Origin: Neoarius graeffei
Taxonomy: Eukaryota; Chordata; Actinopteri; Siluriformes; Ariidae
Assembly (NCBI RefSeq): GCF_027579695.1
Contig: NC_083577.1
Location: 33,920,698 to 33,984,697, forward strand
Direction of reading: 5' to 3'
Length of the DNA stretch: 64,000 nt
How positions within the stretch are numbered: position 1 is the stretch's first letter; each line of letters begins with the position of its first letter. The notes beneath the pieces are model-generated. The model had not been told where the DNA came from, did not search any database, and worked only from the letters and a program-made list of their open reading frames with translations. Below are positions 1 to 10,200 of the stretch, piece after piece. A program made the translations under genes and the position numbers.

Positions 1-305
1 ATTAGATTAAAGTGTTATTTAGATGTTATTAGAGGGGTTTTTTTCTTGGGGGGGGGGCACCAAAACTCAATCTCGCCTAGGGCAGCCAAAGACCTAGAGC
101 CGGCCCTGAACCTATGAGTTTAAACAGGGATGCAAACAGCGGATGCCGTTTCATGGCTGAAACGCGCAGATCCGATTTTTTTCTTTAGGGGGGCGTTGGA
201 GTGTCTGAATAATTTCATCAGAGTAAATTCTGTATTAAAATTACTAAATAAGCGATAAAACGTCCTGCCTAGTCTCTTTATGATAAACGTCTTAATGCCA
301 CTTAC

Positions 306-689
306 CCGCGAGGTTATCAAGTAGACTTCCTTCTTCGGGAACTTCCAGAGGTATAGTTGGGATACCCATCCCGCAACAAAATATTTATAAGCTTCCAGGC
401 TCTTGTAAGCTTTGAGGGCTTTGCCAGTGTAACACGATTCACGATTAACAAGAAAATTGTAAATGTCGTGGTAGGCCAGATCGGGCAAATTGCCAGCACC
501 GCAGCTCCGAATTTCCCTGAACAAGGATTGCGGCAAGTTATACGGATCTGCAATCCCCAACCTGGAACACTTTTCCACCTAACGCTGCCTCACGTCACCT
601 TCAAGATGCTGAACAAACTTAGACAAGTAATCGCGCGATGTAGATGGGGTATTTTCCGAATTTTCTTGGGGATTACTCCCTGGATCCAT
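306..689 (-). pseudogene. YqaJ-recombinase-family-type first exon, copy A, with in-frame stop
   Basis: An exon-like open segment starts at an ATG (689-687) and ends at a textbook donor (CGG then GTAAGTGG, intron from 305 downward). It carries the pattern LPDLAYHDIYNFLV, then YT, then AYKSLEAYKYFVAGWV. I recognise this pattern from fish proteins annotated as YqaJ viral recombinase (exonuclease) domain proteins; that name is from memory, not a search. An in-frame TAG at 581-579 interrupts it where copy B has a tyrosine codon, so this copy is probably a pseudogene. No downstream exon is in the window, because it would lie left of base 1. Copies B, C and D lie elsewhere in this window. What is seen: open frame, donor and shared motif. 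What is inferred: the family name. Confidence 0.55.
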
Positions 690-1392
690 TACACTCGCGC
701 AAGGTAAACAATCCTGAAGCCGTCCAGTATGGCGGAGTAGGCGGAGTAAACACGGACGGGTCACGTGACTGCAAAAGGTCAATACAGAACTCCCACACAA
801 TTTCTTTGTGTGTAGACATATCTTTTATCAGGCATGCTATGCTAGAACTTTGACTTACTTTCTCTTTTGAATTGCTGTTAATAGTATCTTAGTTTGATTT
901 GATTATTGTGTTTCTCTGAATTGTTTTGTATTTGATTATTCCTGATATTATTAGAAATTGTAAAGTTAATTGTTAATCTGTAGTTTTGCTTCCTCTGAAA
1001 TTATTAGCTTCCAGTAAGTTTCAAAGATTCTGATATATCAAGTATTCACTGGGCAGAGTTTGCTTTGTATCACATCAGAATTTGGGTGATGGTAAACACA
1101 CTTGAATTATGTTCTGTCAAGCTACTGCCTGAAGACAGTTATGATCCATTATCCTGTGAAAGTAGCCTCTGAATTGTCTATAGAGGACTTTCACTGATGT
1201 CATAGATTTTTGTTTTTTATGCAGCTTCCGCCATATTGCCGGGCAAACAAAGAAACAGCCACGACAGTTAATAGTGAAAATCGAGGCAACTGCAGTCAGT
1301 ACAATCTCTCTGAAGCAGTTAAAAATTGAGATTATATCAGCAGATCGCATTACATCCTAAAGCTGAAACATGCAGGCATCACAGATCTATGT

Positions 1393-1426
1393 AATTTACC
1401 CACAAATGTATTTATTTATTATTTAT

Positions 1427-1513
<87 letters not shown>

Positions 1514-1574
1514 TATGTATGACAAAAATAAAGGCTTCTTCTTCTTCTTAATTTACCCACACATGTATTTATTT
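1393..1574. mobile_element. Short retroposed insertion flanked by 25-bp direct repeats
   Basis: Nearly identical 25-bp repeats at 1393-1417 and 1550-1574 (AATTTACCCACA-type, one mismatch) flank a 132-bp insertion. It consists of AC and CT dinucleotide tracts followed by an AATAAA and a CTT-rich tail ending at 1549. The long target duplication plus the AATAAA and simple 3' tail fit target-primed retroposition on the plus strand. The insertion breaks the exon of the YqaJ-type pseudogene. Confidence 0.6.
1430..1510. repeat. Compound (AC)n-(CT)n microsatellite
   Basis: About 40 bp of alternating A and C run directly into about 40 bp of alternating C and T. The tract lies inside the retroposed insertion described at 1393-1574. 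Confidence 0.95.
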
Positions 1575-1884
1575 CACTTGAAAAGTTTACGGCGAACCAG
1601 CTACTGGATTTGGGACACTACGACATTCTGAAATATTTAGTATTTGGGACTTCTAAATACACTGGCCAAAGGCTTACAAAAGTACAGAAGCCTACCGATA
1701 TTTCGAGGCAGGTTTCTTGCATGCCAGAATGTTATGGGAAATTAGCAATAAAGAAAAATACCTTATTATGACAAAGGTAAGCTCAAATGTAGACTTCTAA
1801 TAAACAAGTCAGGGCCTAGATCTAGCATATTTTATGGTGTTTAGCCTTGTCTACATTATCAGTACATAACAAACAAGCAAGAAG

Positions 1885-1945
1885 TCATTTATTTAACTTT
1901 AAAGAAACCTGAAATCAGGGTGTGATTAAGTTTTACAAAAGTGAA
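1885..1945 (+). other. TRIM 5'-leader-like fragment, joined to a LINE
   Basis: The segment around 1891-1940 matches bases 35907-35960, just upstream of the ATG of TRIM copy 2 (shared runs include TTTAACTTTAAAGAAAC and GGTGTGATTAA). In copy 2 this leader runs straight into the start codon. Here a LINE fragment follows at once, and the rest of the leader reappears near 3797-3849 before the ATG of TRIM copy 1. The simplest reading is that the 5' leader of copy 1 was split by roughly 1.85 kb of repeats. Confidence 0.5.
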
Positions 1946-2853
1946 AGACAGTGGAGATGATTGTAGACTTCAGGAGGATCTCTGCCACACTCTCCCCTCA
2001 CCCTGTTTGACTCCCCAGTGACCTCTGTGGAGTATTTCCACTTCCTGTGCACTACCATCACTCAGGACCTCAAGTGGGAGATGAACATCAGCTCTCTCAC
2101 CAAGAAAGCACAGCAGAGGGTGTACTTCCTGAGGAAGCTAAAGAAGTTCAATCTGCTAAAGACAATGATGATAGACTTTTACACTGCCATCATTGTGTCC
2201 ATCCTCACCTCCTCCATCACGGTCTGGTATGCTGCTGCCACTGCCAAGGATAAGAACAGACTGCAGTGTATCATTTGCTCTGCTGAGAGGATGATCGACT
2301 GCAATCTTCCATCTCTTCAGAACTTGTATGAGTCTAGGACCCTGAGGAGGGCAGATTCTGGATGGATTCTGGCCAACCCCTCCCACCCCAGACACAAACT
2401 TTTTGAGACACTCCTCTCTGCTAGGAGGTTGCGGTCCATTAGGACCAAAACCTCACCCCAGAAGGCCAGCTGCAGTTGGCCTTATCAACAAGGTCAGAGC
2501 CCCCCACTGACTCTGAACTCACACACAATCCTAATGTATCACATTAATGCACTTCCTGTCTGGACTGTTGTTTGCACTGTTCATGACATCATGCCATTTT
2601 CATTCTGTTACCATTTATTGCACATTCCAGCACACGCTGTCCAGCTTGGACATTTAAATAATCTATTCCATGTACTCTTTAAATATGTGTGTTTCATTTT
2701 TTTAATTGTATATTTTAGATTTCTACATATTTTTATTTTATGTATATTTCTACTTTTGTCTCTTTTCTTTTTTTTTAAACTTAATTGTTCATACACCAAA
2801 CACCAAAGCAAATTTCTTGTGAGTGTACTTGACAATAAAGTCAATTCTGTCAG
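1946..2853 (+). mobile_element. 5'-truncated non-LTR retrotransposon (L2/CR1-group-like), C-terminal RT region
   Basis: The plus-strand frame 2018 to about 2400 gives the region after the reverse transcriptase catalytic core of fish L2/CR1-group LINEs: VEYFHFL, KKAQQRVYFLRKLKKF, SILTSSITVWY, LPSLQNLY. The 3' part is AT-rich with an ACAATAAAG-type end near 2830-2850. No catalytic motifs are present, so this is a dead, 5'-truncated copy. A related copy with the same upstream junction lies at 59940-60745. Clade assignment is by recognition only. Confidence 0.7.
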
Positions 2854-3190
2854 GAAAGTGGTGGTGGAAGGATATAAGTGCAGAAAGAGTTTATTTTTTT
2901 ATTAAACAATCAGGCAAACAACTCCTAAACATTAGCCAGGATCAAACACCATGGACAGGCAAAGATCGAGCGAGGTACAAACAGACTAGACTAGATGAAG
3001 CAAAGACAAAAGCAATACAAAATACAAAATGTGAGATGAGAACCAGAATAACAATATTCACAGAAGGCGTGGTCAGGACATACTGAACGCAATACTTCAG
3101 AAAGTCTATTAGATTTCAGCGTCCTTATAAGCACGCGCTGATTGCGCTCTAATATGGGACAGGTGCACGTAATTATTACCTCACCTGCTA
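2854..3190. repeat. Probable solo-LTR-like repeat fragment
   Basis: This is a non-coding, A-rich stretch with a minus-strand TATA-like element near 3125-3131 and a composition like the other LTRs in the window. Neither end could be fixed and no target duplication was seen. It could be another kind of repeat. Confidence 0.3.
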
Positions 3191-3796
3191 CGGAGTAAGC
3201 AGGGGGAGGTATTGTTTTCAGTGGGGTTTCTTTGTTTTTTTGTTAATGATATTACGGGAAAACGGCTGGACCAATCTTCATGAAACTTGCAGGATAGATG
3301 GGCGTTGGTCTCAAATAGAACCTCCAACATTTTGGGGATTATCCTGTCAAGGTCAAGGTTTTTGTGACTACTGCTTCATATAGAGATGGTAGCCACTATG
3401 TCATCATGCTGTAAGAATGTAAGTGTAACAATTGCGCAGTACGGTGTGAGAGCAGTATGGTGTGTTCTGATTGGCTGAGAGCAGTAAGCAGTACAGTGTG
3501 TTCTGATTGGCTGAGAGCAGCAGAGAATCAAAATCAGAACCATGTTTATTGGCAAATAATATTCACACACAAGGTCAAAATCAAACTCAAGGTCTAGGTC
3601 ACCAAAAAGGTCAAAATTGTTTTTTCACGATATCTTCCTTCATATTCATCATAAGTGCTACCAGGCGAGGTTTGTTTTGCCTGGCTACACTTGTTAGTCC
3701 TTGAGATGTATTGTTCAGCACTTGAATGCATGCAAGTGAAAGTTCAAGGCATGTATGAGCACAGATGTGACAGATTCTGATTCTGATTCTGATGTG
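3191..3796. repeat. Unclassified repeat-rich leader region upstream of TRIM copy 1
   Basis: No coding signal was seen. It contains a 36-bp tandem duplication (about 3453-3525), a run with CAAGGTCAAGG-type repeats near 3352 and 3573-3615, and a short (GATTCT)n tract at about 3775-3795. The last may be the displaced tail of the LINE that ends near 2853. Confidence 0.4.
3453..3525. promoter_or_regulatory. Tandem pair of inverted CCAAT (NF-Y-type) boxes in a 36-bp duplication
   Basis: The string CTGATTGGCTGAG occurs at 3467-3479 and again at 3503-3515, exactly 36 bp apart within a near-perfect tandem duplication. Its reverse complement contains CAGCCAATCAG, a good match to the vertebrate NF-Y (CCAAT) consensus. 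The pair lies about 335-380 bp upstream of the ATG of TRIM copy 1. Function is inferred, since the surrounding sequence looks repeat-derived. Confidence 0.3.
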
Positions 3797-3849
3797 ATGT
3801 TGAAACTGAGCATTCGGAATGGAGATAACAACAACAGCATAAAAATAAA

Positions 3850-4248
3850 ATGGCTTCTCGGTTTTCAGAGGAGGATTTCTCCTGTCCTGTGTGCCGGGAA
3901 ATCTTCAAGGATCCTGTTCTTCTGCACTGCAGTCACAGTGTGTGTAAAGTGTGTTTGCATCAGTTCTGGGAGTCCAATGGATCCAGAGACTGTCCTGTTT
4001 GTATGAGGCAGTTGTCTGTGGAGTATCCTCCCATAAATCTGGCCTTAAAGAACCTGTGTGAGATTTTCTTAGAGAAGAGAAGTCAGAGATCTTCATCAGG
4101 GTCTGAAGCAGTCTGCAATCTGCACAGTGAGAAACTCAAACTCTTCTGTCTGGATGATCAACAGTCGGTGTGTGTGGTGTGTCGGGATTCAGGAAAACAC
4201 AACAACCACAAATTCTGCCCCATTGATGAGGCAGTAACAGACTGTAAG
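3850..4248 (+). CDS. TRIM copy 1, exon 1: RING and B-box2
   Basis: This exon encodes residues 1-133, beginning [15 protein letters not shown]. The ATG at 3850 follows an A-rich leader (ATAAAAATAAAATGG) and aligns with the ATG of copy 2. The donor is TGTAAG then GTAAAT at 4249. All eight RING ligands and all B-box2 ligands are present, so zinc binding and E2 recruitment should be retained. Confidence 0.88.
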
Positions 4249-7200
4249 GTAAATAAAATGAACTCATGGGTCACATGTGAACAAATGCTCATCTCATCTC
4301 ATTACCTCTAGCCGCTTTATCCTTCTACAGGGTCGCAGGCAAGCTGGAGCCTATCCCAGCTGACTACGGGCGAAAGGCGGGGTACACCCTGGACAAGTCG
4401 CCAGGTCATCACAGGGCTGACACATAGACACAGACAACCATTCACACTCACACCTACGGTCAATTTAGAGTCACCAGTTAACCTAACCTGCATGTCTTTA
4501 GACTGTGGGGGAAACTGGAGCACCCGGAGGAAACCCACACAGACACGGGGAGAACATGCAAACTCCGCACAGAAAGGCCCTCACCGGCCACGGGGCTCGA
4601 ACCCGGACCTTCTTGCTGTGAGGCGACAGCGCTAACCACTACACCACCGTGCCGCCTAATTTAGTTTATATAAATTAAATAATATCTAAAACACAGAGTC
4701 TCCATGCAGTGTGTTAATTTATTTCAGGAGGAGCTCACAACTGCCCTGAAGCCCCTACAGGAGAAACTGAAGAACTTTACAGACTGTAAATTGAACTGGA
4801 GTCAGACTGCAGAATATATCAAGGTTAGAATCAATAGCATGGGCTTGATATTATAATTAATAGTATGTGTCATTTCCCTACTCAAAAATGAAAGTTTTGA
4901 ATATGTTTCTGTCCTCAGTCTAAATTTGCTCCTTTACCAATATGCAGCCTACTGACAAAAAAAAATTGGGCAATTCGATAATGGTTCATGTGCTCCATCT
5001 GTACAGTGAATAATTTCAAGAATGATGTGTTATGCCCACTTGGCTCAAAGCGGAGATAACATAGAGGAGACCACACCGAACGTAACGTTATACTATGATC
5101 ATTTATTAAAAGAGATTCAAACCCAGTCAGTAAATGTAAGCTACTCAAATGTGTAGTGACAGTCAGCTTCATGCAGTGTAGTGCATAAAAAGATAAAGGG
5201 AGAGAGAGAGAAAAAAAGAGAGGCTGCAGCCAGCCCTCGTAGCCCCAGGGCCAGAGCAGCCAAGCCAGAGCAAGAATCAGACCGACAGACCTGGAGGAGG
5301 TGCTTTTAAACGCCTCCACCCAACTACCAATCAGTTGGCCTATTGGCCACCATGGCCAGCCAGCCAAGTTGATCAGCTCCCCCTGCAGCCTGGGAGCTGG
5401 AAGACCGGGCAACTCATGCTAATATGTAGGAGGAATGAGGCAGCCATAGCACAGCAGAGCCGGGCGCAACATCACTCCCCCCATAAGACAGACACCCATG
5501 CCTGGGTTCTGACAGGGACCACACGCAATCCTAACCCCAACATACAAACACACACTTGATTAAAACATTAAAAAACATTACAGTACATTAGACACAGTTA
5601 TCCTGAAAGCCATTAACTACATGCATACACATATACTCACACACCCACACTCCACCACCCCAACAGTGTGTCCCCCCCCCATCCATACAGTCCTTCACCA
5701 CATCCACCCAGCTAAACCTGGCGCCTAGACAGCCAAGTGAGAAGAGGTGAAGACGATACCGAAGGAGGACACCCCTTTTACTCGGGCGCCCGAGACAAGG
5801 CGTCCGCCATGATGTTATCCACGCCCCTAATGTGCCTAATGAACAACTCATAGGGCTGTAGAAAAAGTGCCCAACGCATCAAGCGCTGGTTGGGATTCTG
5901 GAGAGAAAAAAGAAAAGTTAAAGGGTTGTGATCAGAGTAAACAATAAGTGGGTGCACACCACCACCAACATAAACCTCAAAATGTTGGAGGGCCCAGACC
6001 AGGGCAAGAGCCTCCTTTTCGATCGTAGAGTAATTGTACTGGTGACGGTTTAATTTTCTGGAAAAGTAGCAGACTGGTCTATCCACACCATTTGCATCCC
6101 GCTGTAAAAGAACTGCACCCGCCCCAACCTGACTAGCGTCAACCTGTAACTGGAACGGGTCATCCAGCCTAGGAGCCGCCAGGACGGGCGCAGAACTCAA
6201 CAGTGCTTTGGCATTATCAAAGGCCTGCTGACACTCAGCAGACCACTGAAACTTCACTGAACTTTTGAGTAAATTAGTCAAAGGTGCCGTAACAGAAGAA
6301 AAATTACAACAGAAACTCCGGTAATACCCGATCATCCCTAAGAAACGCATCAGTTCCTTTTTTGTCGCTGGAGGTGGAAAATTATCTATCGCCAAGACCT
6401 TGGCCCTAACTGGTCGAGCATGGCCCTGACCAACTATCTTACCAAGGTATTCCACTGTAGCTTGAGCAAACTCACATTTAGCTAAGTTCACTGTGAGGGT
6501 TGCTGCCACCAACCGCTCAAACAGTGCCCGAATGCGTGACAGATGGACCTCCCATGTATCTGCATAGCAAACGACGTCATCAATATACACCGCGCACCCC
6601 TCCAGTCCCGCAACGACTCGGTTCCTGAGTCGTTGGAAACTGCAGGGGGTGTTGCGTAGCCCAAACGACATGCGGGTGTAAGAGTAGAGACCAGTAGGGG
6701 TGATGAAAGAGGACACCTCTTGAGCCCTAGGAGACAACGGAACCTGGTAATAACCTTTAAGTAAATCAAATTTACTAACAAAACGTGCTGCACCAACTTG
6801 ATCGATACAATCTTCCATTCTAGGCAACGGGTAAGAGTCTGGTTTCGTCACCGCATTCACTTTCCTGTAATCAGTACAGAATCTAAAGGTGTTGTCTGAT
6901 TTCTTAACGAGCAAACACGGGGACGACCAACTAGAGTACGATGGCTTAGCTAGCCCATTATCAAGTAGATACTGGACACTCTCATCTAAACTCTGACGCT
7001 TGTCGGGTGCCACGCGATAGAATCTCTGTCGTATAGGTGTTGCATCTCCGACATCAATGTCATGCTCCATCAAGTTGGTGCAAGACGGTATATCTGAAAA
7101 CAAACAAGAAAATTCCAAAATCAAAACTTTTAATTCCTCCCGCCTATGTAATTCCAAATGACTGAAAAAAACATCCAGGTCAGCTAAAGTTTCAGAGTTA

Positions 7201-10200
7201 TTCAAACGTGCATGCAAAATCGCGTCATCAGGAGAGCGCACACCATCCTCCCCTGCCACCGGAGCCTGAGGAGCGCACTCCACCGCAGCGAAACCAACAG
7301 CTTTAACCTCAGCCTTCCTCTCCACCTGAGCTGAAGAGAAATATGGCTTTAAAAGGTTAATGTGACACAGTTGCGTATTTCTCCTACGCTCAGGAGTAGC
7401 GACAACATAGTTTACATCGGAAACCTGCCGAACGACTGTATATGGACCAGAATATTTGGCAACGAATGGAGAACCCGGAAAGGGTAACAGCGCGAGAACC
7501 TGATCCCCAGGGCTGAAGACACGCACCTCAGCCTTGTGATCATAGTTGTGTTTCATTTTCTTTTACGCGTCAGTCAAATTTTCGCTGGCTTTTTGCCACG
7601 CCAGAAACAGTCTGCGCCTGAAGCCCAGAACGTAACTGGCCAAATTCTCAGGAGGATCCGATGTATCCAAATCATCTGCCAACACAGACAAGGAAGTTCG
7701 CACCTTGTGGCCGAACACCAGTTCATTGGGACTAAAGCCGGTGCTTTCCTGCACCACATCTCGCGCAGCCATTAGTAACCACGGTAAACCGTCCTCCCAC
7801 TCACGTTTCATCTCCACGCAATACGCGCGGAGAAGAGACTTGAGTGTGGCATGAAAACGTTCGAGCGCGCCTTGGCTCTGCGCATGATATGCAGAGCTGA
7901 AATTGTGTTGTATTTTCAACTGCTTGAGCGCAGCAGCAAACGTCCTTGAAGTGAAATTCGAGCCGCGATCACTTTGAATGACTTTAGGTAGCCCAAAGAT
8001 TGAAATGAACTGAGTCAAACTCTTAACAACGGATTTTGTTGAAATGGTTCGAAGCGCATAAGCAGCGGGATACCTGGTGGCTTGGCACATTACCGTGAAC
8101 AACTGAACACAGCCAGATTTTGAGGGGGGCAAAGGACCTACACAATCGATGATAAGATGTTCAAAGGGAGTGCCCACCGACACTATAGGTTGTAATGGAG
8201 CCGGTTTAATGACAATGTCAGATTTTCCTACAATCTGACAGACATGACATGACTTCACAAACCGCGCAACATCCCTTTTAATGCGTGGCCAGAAAAAGTA
8301 CTGCAACACACGATTGTAAGTCTTTTTGACCCCGAAATGACCAGAAATGTCCCCATGCGCAGTAGCCAACACTTTGTCCCGACATTCCTCAGGCATCACC
8401 ACCTGCACGACCTGACCTGCCTCATCAGTGTCAGCAGTAGGCGACCACCTAAGAAGTAACAAATCATTCTGCAAAAAATAACCATGACCCATATTATCCT
8501 TATCAGCAACCAGATCAAAATATTTCTGCAACCCCTGATCGTGTTTTTGGGCCACAACAATGTCATCACGAGACAATGACGCCGGAAGTTCAGGAATGAA
8601 AAGTCGAGCTAAAGTGGTTTTAGATTCATCAGACGGTTGCGCAGCTTCCCGACGCGCCATGGCGCGCGTCACAGCGCACGCTGGAAAAACCTCTGGAAAA
8701 TCTGAACCACACTTAACTAGCTCAGCTGATGGTGAAACTTTGGTTCTAACCACTGGCAGCGGCACAACCTGCTCGGGAAAAACACAATCACGAGCCAGAT
8801 TGTTTCCCACAATGAGGTCTATTCCATCTATGGGCAAAGATGGACGCACAGCCATGGTTACTTCGCCATTCACAAAACCAGAAAATAATTGCATTCTATG
8901 CAACGGCACTGGAAAAGCTTGCAGCCCAATTCCCCGAATTAACACAACGTTCCCCGTGTCTGAAGTAGACGAGAAAGGCAGGACTGATTGACATATAAAG
9001 CTCTCAGACGCCCCAGTATCGCGCAGGATCTTTACCGGAACACGGCGAGTGTCACCAACCAGCGAGACAAAACCCTCTGTGACAAACGGAGCATAGTCCG
9101 TCATATCGGCCACAGTTGTTTTGTCACGCTCATCACACTGCCCCTTTACACCACTTTTGAACTCGTTCGATACAGCACAAGACGTCTGATCAGATTTTCC
9201 TGGAACGAACGAACGCCCATCAATTTTTACCACCCCCTTGCACTGACGCGTAGCACAGATAGAAGATGCGCAAAGCCCCACTTTACCACGCTCATTCTTC
9301 TTTCTACGTTCGTTCAACATTTTCGCACAGTTTCTTTTGAAATGACCTGGCTCCAGACAGAAATGACAAACAGGCCAATTTTCTGCGTTACGATTTTGTG
9401 TTTGATCAGAATTTGTTGGAGTGGCTAAATCAGACATGGATGGTACAGCATTAAAGTAGTTAAAGCGCTGCCCCCCACGGTTATACCCTTGCCGTGGCAC
9501 AAAATCACGCACCTGATTCTTATGAGTAAGAGCAAACCCATCTGCGAGAGCAGCAGCCTCCGACGCTGTTTTTACTGGATGTTCATTAACATAAGTGCAC
9601 ATACGATCAGGCAACAGATTTTTAAATTGCTCCAAAATCATTAAGTCGCGCAATGCCTCAAATGACTCAACACCTTCAGCTACAAGCCAATGGTTGAAAA
9701 AACTAGACAAATCTCTAGCCAGTTCGGCATATGTATGCTTATCAGATTTTTTCCATGAACGAAATCATTGTCTGTAAGCTTCGGGAATTAATTCATAACA
9801 CTTCAACACTGCCTCCTTAACCGATTTATAGCTCTTCCTTTCGGAAGGCAACAGAGCAATAAAAGCTTGTTGCGAACGCCCAATCAGAGCTGTCTGTAAT
9901 AGTAACACTTTCTCTTCATCACTCCACTCCTGATCAAGAGCCACATTCTCGAACAAAGAGAAAAACACATCAGGATCTCTTTCATCAAATTTAGGAAGGA
10001 ATTTAACCATATGGGCCAGGCCCGATGGCGAGGAGACCTTAAGCTTCTCTCGCTCCACTACACGGACCTGATCTAAACGTCTCAACTCCAACTGACGATC
10101 CTTTTCTCTTTCATTAGCCTCCAATCGTTTTTGTTCCATTAACAAGCTATGTTGCATTTGCAGCAATTCTTTTTGTTGCTCGAAAGATAATTTGCTAGAT

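Larger units (their letters stand above)
1219..1776 (+). pseudogene. YqaJ-recombinase-family-type first exon, copy B, split by a retroposed insertion
   Basis: This is a second, divergent copy of the exon seen on the minus strand at 306-689. From an ATG at 1219 the frame runs to a TGA at 1327-1329, resumes as a DYISR-like stretch, then KLKHAGITDLCNLPTNVF. It is interrupted by an insertion (about 1418-1549), resumes as LLDLGHYDILKYLVFGTSKYTG, shifts frame near 1663, and continues as AYKSTEAYRYFEAGF to a donor (AAG then GTAAGC, intron from 1777). The matches to copy A (D-P-Y-N-L-P, H-D-I-Y-N-F-L-V, A-Y-K-S-L-E-A-Y) and the donor at the same place argue for homology. One stop, one frameshift and one insertion make it clearly dead. 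Confidence 0.55.

Noticed and set aside
357-707. Plus-strand 116-codon open frame
   Set aside because: It lies opposite the YqaJ-type exon, which has the donor, the family motif and matches to three other copies. The plus frame has no such support.
1430-1510. CRISPR-like or satellite array
   Set aside because: Simple dinucleotide microsatellite, without spacers or complex repeats; no CRISPR signal anywhere in the window.
4317-4538. Recurrent 70-140-codon frames with CGGNRSTRRKP or [10 protein letters not shown] wording at many sites
   Set aside because: They are translations of the tRNA-derived SINE in either orientation, not genes.
5335-5559. Open frames inside the LTR at 5028-5471 and its twin
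   Set aside because: They fall in LTR sequence repeated at both ends of the element and resemble no protein.
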